A DNA stretch of 64,000 nucleotides from Sva-07 sp963743825 (GCA_963743825.1 CAVURC010000004.1:124001-188000), one strand, 5' to 3'. Positions 45,006-54,785 are shown, counted from the first letter of the stretch. A program made the numbers and translations. The notes: generated from the sequence alone by a model not told the origin.

Positions 45006-45492
45006 TCAGTCGGGGGAGAGCGAGCGCACGGTCCACTCGAGGATCCAGCTGAGGAAGTCGTACAGCTGGTGCTCGGGCGTGTTGCTGTCGTCGGCGACGT
45101 CGGCCGATTCGTCGTCGGTGATGCCGAGCAGCGTGCCCAGCACGAGGCGAATCGCGTTGGTCGACTGCAGAAAGGCGATCGTCTCGCCCTCGGAGAGCAG
45201 CTCGGTCCGTTCGGGATCGAGCGTTGCTCTCACCGACTCGATCGCCGAGAGGCGACTCGTCACCAACTCCTCACGCATGAGGCGTTGGTACTCGGCCTCC
45301 TTCTCGTCGTCGTCGGGATACGCGACGGGGAAGAGCCGCAGGAGCAGCGCGTTGTCGTCGGGGCCGGTCAGCAACGCTTCGAGCTCGCCCATCAGCCGGA
45401 TGAGCAGCTCGCGTTCGTCGACGTCGAGCGGTGATCCTCCAGCCCCCGGTCACCGCCTCGACCGGCGGGACGAACTTACGACGCCGGGCCAT
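45006..45492 (-). CDS. DUF2017 protein, clpS neighbour, frame broken near the start
   Basis: About 160 residues. MARRRKFVPPVEAVTGGW, then a break near 45430, then LDVDERELLIRLMGELEALL ... RLMREELVTSRLSAIESV and a C-terminal helix region ending WILEWTVRSLSPD. Family of unknown function nearly always next to clpS in actinobacteria. The start overlaps the clpS end by 17 nt. Confidence 0.8.
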
Positions 45493-45781
45493 CTTGTTCC
45501 ATCGTGGCCCACAGACTGTGCTCGTGGAGCCGGAACACGTGCATCTCGGCCTCCTCGCGCCCGCACGTCGCCACGACCGCCCGACCCTTCTCGTGCACGT
45601 CGAGCATCAGCTCGGTCGCCTTCTCCTTGGAGTAGCCGAACAGCTTCTGGAACACGTAGGTGACGTAGCTCATCAGGTTCACGGGGTCGTTCCACACCAG
45701 CACGATCCACGGACGATCGATCATCACGAGGTCGTCGAGGTCGGGATCGATCACCTCCGTGGGCTCCAGCGTCGTCGGCAT
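45476..45781 (-). CDS. clpS: ATP-dependent Clp protease adaptor ClpS
   Basis: 101 residues. WIVLVWNDPVNLMSYVTYVFQKLFGYSK (the NDxVN motif and N-degron pocket), EKATELMLDVHEKGRAVV, REEAEMHVFRLHEHSLWATM. It delivers N-degron substrates to ClpC/ClpA with ClpP. Complete. Divergent from ctaB across two stem-loops. Confidence 0.95.
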   Translation of the reverse strand: MPTTLEPTEVIDPDLDDLVMIDRPWIVLVWNDPVNLMSYVTYVFQKLFGYSKEKATELMLDVHEKGRAVVATCGREEAEMHVFRLHEHSLWATMEQDGPAS

Positions 45782-45809
45782 GTCCCCAGTGTGCCGCCTT
45801 CAACCCGCG

Positions 45810-45854
45810 AGCGATGAGCGAGGCGACCGGTATCCGGTCCCTTCGCTCATCGCT
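45810..45854. repeat. Stem-loop repeat, first of two
   Basis: 12-bp perfect stem AGCGATGAGCGA / TCGCTCATCGCT with a 21-nt loop. The same stem recurs 14 nt later at 45869-45916. They lie in the clpS/ctaB divergent region. Confidence 0.8.
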
Positions 45855-45868
45855 GCGCCGCCAGCGCG

Positions 45869-45916
45869 AGCGATGAGCGAGGCGCCCGGTAGTACGTGGT
45901 CGCTTCGCTCATCGCT
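45869..45916. repeat. Stem-loop repeat, second of two
   Basis: Same 12-bp stem as at 45810, with a 24-nt loop of related sequence (GGCGCCCGGTAGTACG). Alternative pairings between the two elements are possible. Confidence 0.8.
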
Positions 45917-45991
45917 TGGGCGAGTCGGGAGGTGGAAGTCTCGGGACCGGCGTTGGCCAGTCGGGAGCAGCCGCTCTACGATGATCCGGTC

Positions 45992-46940
45992 ATGGCCGTC
46001 GGCAGTCGCCCCCTCGTCCCGTCCCGGTTGGCGCCGGGCGGTGTCGCCCACGGCAGCCGTCGCACTCCCACCACGGTGATCGGTGCGTACGTCGCGTTGA
46101 CCAAGCCGCGGATCATCGAACTGCTCCTCATCACCACGGTCCCCACCATGGTGCTCGCCGAGCAGGGATGGCCGGCCTGGTCGCTCGTGGCCGTCACGCT
46201 GCTCGGCGGGACACTCGCAGCCGGCAGCGCCAACGCGATCAACATGTACGTCGATCGCGAACATCGACGCCCTCATGGAGCGCACGGCCGGCCGGCCGCT
46301 CGTCACCGGGATCATCCCTGCGCGCAATGCGCTCGTCTTCGCCCTCGCGCTGCAGGTGTTGGCCTTCATCGTGCTCTGGGCCGGCGCCAACCTGCTCGCC
46401 GCCGTGCTCGTGTTCGGCGCCGCAGCGTTCTACGTCGGGGTCTACACGCTCTGGCTCAAGCGGACGAGTCGCCAGAACATCGTGGTCGGCGGCGCTGCAG
46501 GCGCTGTCCCGGTGCTGGTTGGCTGGGCCGCCGTGCAGGACTCGCTGTCGTGGACGCCGATCGTGCTCTTCGTCGCCATGTTCCTGTGGACGCCACCGCA
46601 CTTCTGGGCGCTCGCGGTGAAGTACGCCGACGACTACCGCGTCGCCGACGTGCCGATGCTGCCCTCGGTGGCGCCCATCGAGGACGTCGTGCGCCAGATG
46701 ATCTGGTACACGGTGGCACTCGTCGTCACCACGCTCGTGCTGATCCCGGTGGCCGACCTCGGCTGGATCTACGGCGTCACCGCAGCCGTACTCGGCGCCA
46801 TGTTCATCGGGGGCACCATCTTGTTGCGCCGCAACCCGACTCCCGGCGCCAGTATGCGGTTGTTCGGATTCTCCATCACCTATGTGACCGTGTTGTTCGG
46901 CTCGATGATGCTCGACGTGTTCGTCCAGTACGGCTGGTGA
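45992..46940 (+). CDS. ctaB: Protoheme IX farnesyltransferase (heme O synthase), frame broken
   Basis: About 315 residues. IGAYVALTKPRIIELLLITT, the NAINMYVDR(D)IDALMERTAGRPL prenyl-diphosphate/Mg site (two Asp), and a second Asp-rich loop KYADDYRVADVPML. Seven to nine membrane helices. Makes heme O from protoheme and farnesyl diphosphate, the step before heme A for the oxidase genes that follow. Break near 46258 within the first Asp-rich motif. TACGAT lies 9 nt before ATG. Confidence 0.92.
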
Positions 46941-47002
46941 TCGATCCGCGTCGACGTTACCCACTCCCTGCGAGGATTTCGGGCGCATGGGTCGGTTGCA
47001 AG

Positions 47003-47008
47003 TAGTCT
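47003..47008 (+). promoter_or_regulatory. -10 box (TAGTCT) at the head of the oxidase cluster
   Basis: TAGTCT is followed by 8 nt and GTG at 47017, close to the leaderless spacing seen elsewhere. Confidence 0.5.
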
Positions 47009-47016
47009 CGGCCGTC

Positions 47017-47049
47017 GTGCCGTGCCACGTTTCGAAGTCAGACAAGTGA
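47017..47049 (+). other. Possible 10-codon leaderless leader ORF before the oxidase paralogue
   Basis: GTG to TGA encodes MPCHVSKSDK, ending 13 nt before the ATG at 47063, which has no ribosome site of its own. It could be a leader peptide for translational coupling. Alternatively this GTG is the true start of the next gene and one base is wrong. Confidence 0.35.
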
Positions 47050-47062
47050 GTACCCACCCCGT

Positions 47063-48736
47063 ATGACCACCATCGAATCCAGCCCAGAAGTCGTCGCAGC
47101 CGTGTCGAGCGCGTCCGTCGACGCCGACAGCCCCAGCTGGCTCGATCGGTTCATCGACGTCTTCACGTCGACCGACCACAAGGTGATCGGTCGGCACTAC
47201 TTCTTCTCCGGGCTCGTCGGGCTCCTCGCGATCGTCGTCGTCAACGTCCTCGTGGCGATCGAACGACTCGACGGCGCCGACACGACCCTCGACGTCGAGG
47301 TCCTCCCGCAGTTGCTCGATGCGCAGCGCGTCGGCCTGGTGTTCGCCGTGCTGCTGCCGCTGGCAATGGCCATGAGCGTTGCGTTCGTTCCCCTGCAGGT
47401 GGGCGCTCGATCGATCGTCTTCCCCCGCCTCGCCTTCGCCGGCTTCTGGATGTGGCTCGGCGGCGCGATCATCACCGTCGTGGCGCTCGTGAACAACGGC
47501 GGCACGCTGGGTGGCGACAGCCGGATGGTCGATCTCTTCATCGTGGGGCTCGGTCTCATGGCCCTCGGCCTGCTCTCGTCGGCCGGTTCGGTCGCGACGA
47601 CCGTTCTCACCACGCGTGCTCCGGGCATGACCATGCGACGCATCTCGCCGTCGAGCTGGTCGGCGCTCGTGTTCAACCTCGGCATCGTCCTCGTCATGCC
47701 GGTGTTCGTCGGGACGTTGACCTACCTCTTCGTCGACCACCGCAACGCCCGCACCGGCTTCGGCGGCAACGAAGGCATTCTCGACTGGGTCGGCTGGATC
47801 TTCACGCAGCCGGCGACGTTCCTGTTCGCGATCCCCGCCATCGGCATGCTGGTCGAGATCTTCCCGATCACGTTCGGGCAAGCGCACGCCGGCACGCGGC
47901 ATCATGTTCGCGGCCTGGCCCTGATCGGCGTCGCCGCCTTCGGTGCGATCACCCAGCAGAACCTCCAGAACCTGCCGTGGGCCGGCAGCCAACTGAGCAC
48001 GAGCGACCTCGACGAGAAGACCCGTGACCTGGTGCCGTACCTGATCTTCAACGGACTTCCGATCGTCGGTGTCCTGCTCGTGCTGCTCGTCGCACTCCAG
48101 ATCGCCCGGCCGACATCGGGCATGAAGATCAATGTCACGCCTCGCGGTGTTCTTCGGGTTCTTCGCGTTCGGGATGGTCTTCGTCGGCGATGCTCGGCAA
48201 CCTCATCTACGCCATCGACGATGCGGCAGTGCAGGGCACCGTGTTCGAGGAGGCCTCGCTGGTCTACATCGTCTACGGGGCCGCCCTCGGCGCCATGGGG
48301 GCGCTCGTGCACTGGGCCCCGAAGCTCTGGGGCAGGGAGATCTCGCGGCAAGGCGGCGATCCCGCTCGCGTTCGCCGGCGTCGCCGCCACGATCCTCGCC
48401 ACGTTCCCGCTCTACATCGCCGGCCTGCTCGACCAGCCCGCCGGAGTGGCCTACGACGACGACGATCTCCAGATCTGGAACATCCTCAGCCTCGTCGGTC
48501 ACGGCCTGATGGCGATCACCGCACTGGCGTTCGTCGGACTGATGCTGAGCTCACTCCGCCGGCGCCACGACGCCGACGTCGGCGACGACCCGTGGAACGG
48601 CCAGACCATCGAGTGGGCAACCACGTCCCCGGCCCCCCGTGACAACTTCGTCGACGTGCCGATCATCCACTCCGCCGAACCGATGCTCGACCTGCGAGCC
48701 GGCGCGGCGGCCCCGACCAACGGGAGCGACTCCTGA
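47063..48736 (+). CDS. Heme-copper oxidase subunit I paralogue lacking the aligned heme and copper ligands, frame broken
   Basis: About 560 residues. It aligns well with CtaD of this window: STDHKVIGRHYFFSG with TVDHKKIG, PLQVGARSIVFPRL with PLQIGARDVAFPRL, TRAPGMTMRRI with MRAPGMTLMRM, and EWATTSPAPRDNF with EWLTASPPKEHNF. The ligands are gone: helix II MHATTM becomes AQRVGL (His to Gln), GHPEVY becomes TQPATF (His to Gln, Tyr to Phe), AHHMF becomes TQQNL, AHFHYV becomes EASLVY. It cannot bind hemes and CuB in the usual way. Breaks near 48140, 48190 and 48345 do not touch most of these sites. Role unknown: structural partner, assembly factor or regulator. Confidence 0.85.
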   Translation: MTTIESSPEVVAAVSSASVDADSPSWLDRFIDVFTSTDHKVIGRHYFFSGLVGLLAIVVVNVLVAIERLDGADTTLDVEVLPQLLDAQRVGLVFAVLLPLAMAMSVAFVPLQVGARSIVFPRLAFAGFWMWLGGAIITVVALVNNGGTLGGDSRMVDLFIVGLGLMALGLLSSAGSVATTVLTTRAPGMTMRRISPSSWSALVFNLGIVLVMPVFVGTLTYLFVDHRNARTGFGGNEGILDWVGWIFTQPATFLFAIPAIGMLVEIFPITFGQAHAGTRHHVRGLALIGVAAFGAITQQNLQNLPWAGSQLSTSDLDEKTRDLVPYLIFNGLPIVGVLLVLLVALQIARPTSGMKINVTPRGVLRVLRVRDGLRRRCSATSSTPSTMRQCRAPCSRRPRWSTSSTGPPSAPWGRSCTGPRSSGAGRSRGKAAIPLAFAGVAATILATFPLYIAGLLDQPAGVAYDDDDLQIWNILSLVGHGLMAITALAFVGLMLSSLRRRHDADVGDDPWNGQTIEWATTSPAPRDNFVDVPIIHSAEPMLDLRAGAAAPTNGSDS

Positions 48737-49314
48737 TGTACGCCCTGCCCGCTGTAGCGCCACCAGCCCCCCAACGACAGGTTCTCGTCGGCGTGGCACT
48801 CGCCGTGATGGCCGCCGTCATGATGACCGGCAGCATGCTCGCCGTGTGGGCGCTGCAACGTCGAGACGCCATCGACATCGAGGGATCGTGGCTGCCCGAC
48901 GGCGTCTCGATTCCCGAGGTCCCGACCAACGTCATGTTGATGGCCTTCATCGGCATCTGCATCTTCGGCCAGTGGGCGGTGTACAGCGCCAAGCACGATG
49001 ACCGTGGCCACACGATCCTCGCGCTCGGCTGCACGTTCCTGGTCGCCCTGCTCGTGATCAACGCCCAGGCCTTCGTCTACACCCAGATGAGCCTCGGCAT
49101 CGGCGACGGCACGTACGCGGCGATGTTCTACGCCATCACCGGATTCTTCATGGTGCTGATGATCGTCGGGCTGCTGTTCACCACGGTTGCCGCATTCCGG
49201 TTCATCGGCGGCCGCACCGCCGACCGGGAACTCCTGACCGCCCACGCCCTGTACTGGTACGCCATGTCGGCGATCTACGCCGGTATCTGGTTCCTCGTCT
49301 ACGTCACCAAGTGA
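48736..49314 (+). CDS. Cytochrome c oxidase subunit III-like paralogue
   Basis: 192 residues, intact, five or more membrane helices. It aligns with CtaE at YAITGFFMVLMIVGLL (CtaE YTLTGFHGVHVAVGII) and ALYWYAMSAIYAGIWFLVYV (CtaE GLYWHFVDIVWILIFTLVYL). Both conserved histidines of the first stretch and the His of YWHF are missing, as is the Glu of the CtaE QVYEF motif. Overlaps the previous stop (TGATG). With the subunit I paralogue it looks like a non-catalytic oxidase-like core. Confidence 0.8.
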   Translation: MYALPAVAPPAPQRQVLVGVALAVMAAVMMTGSMLAVWALQRRDAIDIEGSWLPDGVSIPEVPTNVMLMAFIGICIFGQWAVYSAKHDDRGHTILALGCTFLVALLVINAQAFVYTQMSLGIGDGTYAAMFYAITGFFMVLMIVGLLFTTVAAFRFIGGRTADRELLTAHALYWYAMSAIYAGIWFLVYVTK

Positions 49315-49322
49315 GCCGCTGA

Positions 49323-50470
49323 ATGTTCACCACCGGATCGAAACTCCTCATCGGCGCCGCCGTTCTCGCCACGCTCTCGGCAATCGCCTACGGCGTCACC
49401 CAGGACGGCATCATGGGCACGATCGGGCTCGCCTCGGCGGCGCTCGCCCTGTCGTTCCTGGCCGGCCTCAACCTGTTCACCCGCGACAACAACTACTGGG
49501 CCGACGAGATCGCCTCGATCGAGGATGCGCCGGCTGCGGTTCGCCCTCCGGCCAACAGCGTGTGGCCGTTCGCCTTCGCCTTCGGCGCCGCGGTGCTGGC
49601 CGTCGGTCTGGTCACCTATCAGGCCGTGTTCGTCATCGGCATCGTGCTGCTCCTCGTCTCGGGCGCCGAGTGGACTGCCGAGGCGTGGGCGCAGCGGGCA
49701 TCGGCCGACGCCGGCCACAACGCCGAGGTTCGCGACCGGATCGCCAATCCGCTCGAGTTCCCGCTGGCCGCCGCGATCGGCATCGGCGTGGTCATCTACG
49801 CCTTCAGCCGGGTGATGCTCTTCCTGTCGAAGACCAACACGGTGATCGCGTTCGCAGTGCTGGGCTCGATCATCATCGCCCTGGCGTTCTTCTTCGCCTA
49901 CCGTCCGCGCGTCCCCTCCAAGGCGGCGGCGGTCGTGATCGGCGTCGGTGCGTTGGGTCTGATCGCCGGCGGTGCGGCTGCCGGGCTCAGCGGCGAGCGT
50001 GACATCCATCCGCACGAGACCACATCGGGCCTCAGCGAGGAGGGCGCCGACATCTGCACCAGCCCCGAGGAGTTCGAAGCCGACGAGAACGCGTCACAGT
50101 CGGTGGCGGCCAGTGCTGCGGTCGCGGCCACGATCACGCTGGGCTCCGACGGAGCGTTGACCTATTCGTTGAACGGGCCGAGCGCGACCGGGGCGGCCGG
50201 TATCACGCTTCCCCGGTCGAATCCGAACAACGTCCTGTTCCGGAACCAGTCGGGAGAGGCCAGGCGACTGTCGGCCAGCCTCGGAACCGTCGTCGAAGAG
50301 GGCAGTACGGAAGAAGTGCCCCTGCTGCATGTGCACGACGCTGGTCGACGAGGGTGGCGACACAGAACATCACGTTGAACGTGGCGCTCCCGAGTGTCAC
50401 GTCGCCCGACGGCTACTCGTTCTTCGTGCCCGGTGTCGAGTCGGCCCGACTGAATTTGATTGTGCCGTGA
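49323..50470 (+). CDS. Membrane protein with extracytoplasmic C-terminal domain, oxidase cluster, frame broken
   Basis: About 380 residues, not recognised. Six membrane helices (about 7-24, 30-47, 75-92, 93-112, 145-165, 172-205). Then an exported domain of about 170 residues with cupredoxin-like strand pattern (TITLGSDGALTYSLN, NNVLFRNQSGEARRLSA) ending YSFFVPGVESARLNLIVP. Near 50320 one frame reads CPCCMCTT, a possible metal site, but two breaks here make the local reading uncertain. Starts 8 nt after the subunit III paralogue and precedes ctaC. May complete the pseudo-oxidase unit or handle copper. Confidence 0.6.
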
Positions 50471-50510
50471 GTAACCCCCGATCGAAAAGGCCTGCGTTGG
50501 AATCCTCGGC

Positions 50511-50516
50511 TACCGT
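50511..50516 (+). promoter_or_regulatory. -10 box (TACCGT) of ctaC
   Basis: TACCGT, 7 nt (CAGCCCA), ATG at 50524. It gives the real oxidase genes their own leaderless promoter, separate from the paralogue genes. Confidence 0.6.
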
Positions 50517-50523
50517 CAGCCCA

Positions 50524-51719
50524 ATGAATCGTCGTGTCCGGATCGCCGCTGCGCTCGGCCTCGCTCTGCTCGTCGCAGGTTGCGCCGAGGATGCGCCGCA
50601 GGACATGTGGCAGCCCGCCGGGCCGAACGCCCAGTCGATCTACGACCTGTCGTTGCCGGTGTTCATCATCGCGGGCGTCATCGGCGTGATCGTGATGACG
50701 TTCATCGCGCATCATCGTCGTGAAGTTCCGCGACCGTGGCCAAGCACTCCCGGAACAGCTCCACGGCAAGCCGACGCTGGAGATCATCCTCACGATCATT
50801 CCCGCCCTCATCCTGATCGGTGTCGCCATTCCGACGGTCGGCACGATCATGGCGCTCAACGACACCTCCGACACCGAGTGCATCATCAACGTCACCGGCC
50901 AGCAGTGGTGGTGGGAGATCGACTACCCCACGCAGGAGGGCTGCGGTGCGGGTATCGACGAGCCGATCATCACGTCCGGTCAGATGGTCATCCCGGTCGG
51001 CACCCCGGTACTCGTTCGTGGTACGAGCCGCGACGTCATCCACTCGTGGTGGATCCCTCGCCTGAACGGCAAGCGTGACATGGTTCCCGGGCGCGTGCAC
51101 ACGAACCGCATCGAGGCCGACGAGCCCGGCATCTACGCCGGCCAGTGCACCGAGTTCTGTGGTCTGTCGCACGCCAACATGCGCATGGAGGTCATCGCGA
51201 TGACCCCCGAGGACTTCGAGGCGTGGAAGCTCAACCAGATCGAGCCCTACGAGTCACCCGCCGCCGACACGCTCGCTGCCGCCGGCGAGCAGACGTTCAT
51301 CTCGCAGTGCGCTCGCTGCCACCAGGTGAACGGTCTGGAGGACGCCGACGGCGCTCCGATCGTTTCACGTCCGGATCTCTCGGTGTATTCGGGAGCAGCT
51401 CCCAACCTGACCAACCTGATGACGCGCAACACCTTCGCCGGTGCGGCGTTCAACCTGCTGTCGCCGGAGTGTCGCCCCAAGGTCTGGGACGCTCCGTCGG
51501 AGACGGTCGGTGAGAAGTACCTCGAGGGTGTCACTCCGGACTGCTTGAACTCGGTGGAGCTGCGCGAGTGGTTGCGCAACGCCCCGGCCAAGAAGCCGAT
51601 GTACGCCGATCCCGACGAAGCTCGAAGCGACCGATGGGCTGGTGCGTGGCATGCCCAACCTCGCCCTGAGTGAAGACCAGATCGACGAACTCGTCGCCTA
51701 CCTGCTCGAACGCAAGTGA
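50524..51719 (+). CDS. ctaC: Cytochrome c oxidase subunit II fused to cytochrome c, lipoprotein, frame broken
   Basis: About 398 residues. Lipoprotein signal (ALGLALLVAGC), two membrane helices (PVFIIAGVIGVIVMTFIA; IILTIIPALILIGVAIPTV), the aromatic QQWWWEIDYP electron-entry segment, and the CuA site CTEFCGLSHANM at about residue 208-219. A C-terminal cytochrome c domain follows with heme motif CARCH at about 261 and a late Met in RGMPNLAL as sixth ligand. Electrons from a bc complex or soluble cytochrome enter here. Breaks near 50720 and 51610. Confidence 0.93.
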
Positions 51720-51736
51720 TGGGAGCCCGATAAATC

Positions 51737-53747
51737 ATGGCCATCATCGAACGACCCACCGACACCCCGGCGCTGGCAGGCGCCGGCCCGGCAGTCGTCA
51801 CCCCGTCCAGCTCGTACGGCAACTTCCGCCGCCCGGTGCAGACCACCGGGTGGAAGTCGTGGGCCTTCACGGTCGACCACAAGAAGATCGGCATCATGTA
51901 CGGCGTCGTCGCCATGGTGTTCTTCTTCGTCGGCGGCATCGAAGCGCTGTTGATCCGTGCGCAGCTCGCACAGCCCGACGGCACGATCCTGTCGGCCGAC
52001 AAGTACAACCAGATGTTCACGATGCACGCCACCACGATGGTGTTCCTCTTCGTGATGCCGATGGCGGCGGCGTTCGCCAACTACATGATGCCCCTGCAGA
52101 TCGGCGCCCGAGACGTCGCGTTCCCGCGGCTCAACGCACTGAGCCTGTGGCTGTTCGTGTTCGGCGGCATCTTCATCAACTCGTCGTGGATCCTCGGCGG
52201 CGCAGCCGACGGCGGCTGGTTCATGTACGCCCCGAACAGCTCCGGGGCCTTCTCGCCCACCAACGGCGTCGACTTCTGGACCTTGGGCCTGTTGATCACG
52301 GGTGTCGCCTCCCAGGTCGGTGCCATCAACCTGATCGTCACGGCGCTCAACATGCGAGCGCCCGGCATGACGCTGATGCGGATGCCGATCTTCACGTGGA
52401 TGGCGCTCGTCGTGCAGTTCCTGTTGCTGTTCTCGATCCCCGTGATCACCGTGGCGCTGTTCCTGTTGATGTTCCAGCGGAACTTCGGCGCCAACTTCTT
52501 CTCGGTCGAGGCCGGCGCCGACCCGTTGCTGTGGCAGCACCTGTTCTGGCTCTTCGGACACCCCGAGGTCTACATCCTCGTGTTGCCCGCCTTCGGCATC
52601 ATCTCCGAGGTGCTGCCGACCTTCTCCCGCAAGCCGCTGTTCGGTTATCCGTTCGTGGTCTTCTCGGGTGCCGCGATCGGATTCGTCGGCTTCGGCGTGT
52701 GGGCGCACCACATGTTCGCCGCCGGGCTGGGGCCGATCTCGGTCGCCGTGTTCTCGGTGGCGACGATGGCGGTCGCCGTGCCCACCGGCGTGAAGATCAT
52801 CAACTGGACGCTCACCATGTGGGGTGGCAAGTTGTGGTTCACCACGGCGATGCTCTTCGCCATCGGCCTCATCGTGCAGTTCACGATCGGTGGGCTCTCG
52901 GGCGTCACGCACGCAGTCGCACCGTCGGACACGCAGCAGACCGACACCTACTACATCGTGGCGCACTTCCATTACGTGATCTTCGGCGGCGCCGTGCTCG
53001 GTCTGTTCGCCGGCATCTACTACTGGTGGCCGAAGATCTTCGGCAAGATGCTGAGCGAGAGGATCGGCCGTTGGAACTTCTGGTTGATGATCATCGGCAT
53101 GAACCTCACGTTCGGTCCGATGCACATCCTCGGTCTGCAGGGCCAGCCCCGACGCATGTACATCTGGACCGGTGATCGCGCCGGCGACGGGTTCTTCGAC
53201 CTCGCATTCTGGAACCTGGTGTCGTCGATCGGAGCGTTCGTGCTCGGAATCGGCGCGTTCCTGTTCCTCGTGAACGTCTGGGTGAGCCGCAAGCATCCGC
53301 CGGCGCCCGCTGACCCCTGGGACGCCCGCAGCCTCGAGTGGCTCACCGCCAGTCCGCCCAAGGAGCACAACTTCGACCGGATCCCGACGGTGCACTCCCT
53401 CGACGAGTTCTTCCATCGCAAGTACGAAGACGTCGGCGAGGGCGATCAGCACGAGTACAAGCAGGTGGCCACCGGCGAGGAGGTCATCGAGCTGGAGGAC
53501 GAAGTACGCCGATGCCCACATCCACCTACCGTCACCCTCGTACTGGCCGATCATGCTCGCATTGTCGTTCCCGATCATCAGCTACGGAGTGATCTACAGC
53601 ACGCTGCTGATCGTCGCCGGGTTGGCCGTGGCCGTTCTTGCGCTGTTCGGTTGGGCGCTCGAGCCTCCGACCGCCGACGACTCCGATTTCGATCCGCCGG
53701 CACCTGATGGTGACCAGCCGAGCAAGGAGCTGGCAGTCAGTGTCTGA
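51737..53747 (+). CDS. ctaD: Cytochrome c oxidase subunit I with C-terminal extension, one frame break
   Basis: About 670 residues. All metal ligands are present: MHATTM (heme a), GHPEVY (CuB and cross-linked Tyr), AHHMF (CuB pair), AHFHYVIFGG (heme a3 and a). Twelve helices carry proton pumping and oxygen reduction. After a break near 53505 the protein continues ADAHIHLPSPSYWPIMLAL with two more helices (FPIISYGVIYSTLL; VAGLAVAVLALFGWAL), an extension usual in actinobacteria and probably standing in for a small subunit. The stop overlaps the ctaE start by 8 nt. Confidence 0.95.
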
Positions 53748-54393
53748 CGCAACGATCACCGAATCGAGCGATGCCGCCGAGATCCCGACGGGCTTCGACG
53801 ACGGCCAGGATCACATCGGTCTGCCCCATCACACCACCACGGGCCTCTCCAACACGAAGCTGGCGATGTGGCTGTTCCTCGGTTCGGAGTGCCTGCTGTT
53901 CGGCGGGCTCATCTCCACCTACATGCTCTACCGCAACCGGCAGTCCGACCAGATCGGACCCGACCAGCTGTGGGACATCCCGTTCACGTCGGCGACCAGT
54001 TTCGTGCTGTTGATGTCGTCGCTCACGATGGTGATGGCGGTGTCGGCGAGCAAGCGCAAGGACGAACCGCGCACGAAGATGTGGTTGACCGTCACCGCAT
54101 TGCTCGGCGGCCTGTTCCTCGCCGGCCAGGTGTACGAGTTCACCACCTTCTACCGTGAAGGTCTCGGCTACACGACCAGCCTGTTCTCGTCGAGCTTCTA
54201 CACCCTCACCGGATTCCACGGCGTCCACGTCGCCGTCGGCATCATCATGCTGCTGTCACTCGTCGCCATGCTCGCCAAGGGCAAGCTCGTCGGCGACAAG
54301 TCCGAAACGGTCGAGATGATCGGCCTGTATTGGCACTTCGTCGACATCGTCTGGATCCTCATCTTCACCCTCGTCTACCTGGTCCCCGCCTGA
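53740..54393 (+). CDS. ctaE: Cytochrome c oxidase subunit III
   Basis: 217 residues, GTG start inside the end of ctaD. Five helices in the actinobacterial short form: KLAMWLFLGSECLLFGGLIS (core Glu), GLFLAGQVYEFTTFYREG, TLTGFHGVHVAVGIIML, LYWHFVDIVWILIFTLVYL. Stabilises subunit I and oxygen entry. Confidence 0.95.
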   Translation: MSDATITESSDAAEIPTGFDDGQDHIGLPHHTTTGLSNTKLAMWLFLGSECLLFGGLISTYMLYRNRQSDQIGPDQLWDIPFTSATSFVLLMSSLTMVMAVSASKRKDEPRTKMWLTVTALLGGLFLAGQVYEFTTFYREGLGYTTSLFSSSFYTLTGFHGVHVAVGIIMLLSLVAMLAKGKLVGDKSETVEMIGLYWHFVDIVWILIFTLVYLVPA

Positions 54394-54394
54394 C

Positions 54395-54765
54395 ATGAAC
54401 AGCGACAACACCATGACCGCCACACCGACACCGACCTCGCCGAGCACGTCGACGACCACGACGCTCACGCTGCCGAGCACCGTCACAAGGAGCCGAGCGA
54501 CCGGCAGTACATCTGGATCGCGGTCATCCTCGCGCGTGCTGACGGCACTGGAGATCCTGTCGACCGAGATCGGGCCCGACGGGTCCGTGGCTGGTGCCCA
54601 TGCTCCTCGTGCTTGATGTTCGTCAAGTTCTGGATCGTCGCCAGCTTCTTCATGCATCTGCGATTCGACAGCCGCCTGTTCAGCTTCCTGTTCTACCTCG
54701 GACTCGGTGCGGCCGTGGTGCTGTATGCCGCCGTGCTGGCGACATTCCACTTCTGGACCAGCTGA
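54395..54765 (+). CDS. Cytochrome c oxidase subunit IV-like protein, frame broken
   Basis: About 122 residues over at least three breaks. After a His/Asp/Ala-rich N-terminus (DTDLAEHVDDHDAHAAEHRH) come three helices: QYIWIAVILA...LTALEI, WLVPMLLVL...FVKFWIVASFFMHLRFD, and FSFLFYLGLGAAVVLYAAVL. This fits the COX4/CyoD-like small subunit. Starts 1 nt after ctaE. Confidence 0.75.
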
Positions 54766-54785
54766 GCCCGACAGGGCACCCCGAG

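Noticed and set aside
51698..53578. 626-codon minus-strand ORF opposite ctaD
   Set aside because: Shadow of ctaD; rich in His/Glu/Arg without motifs.
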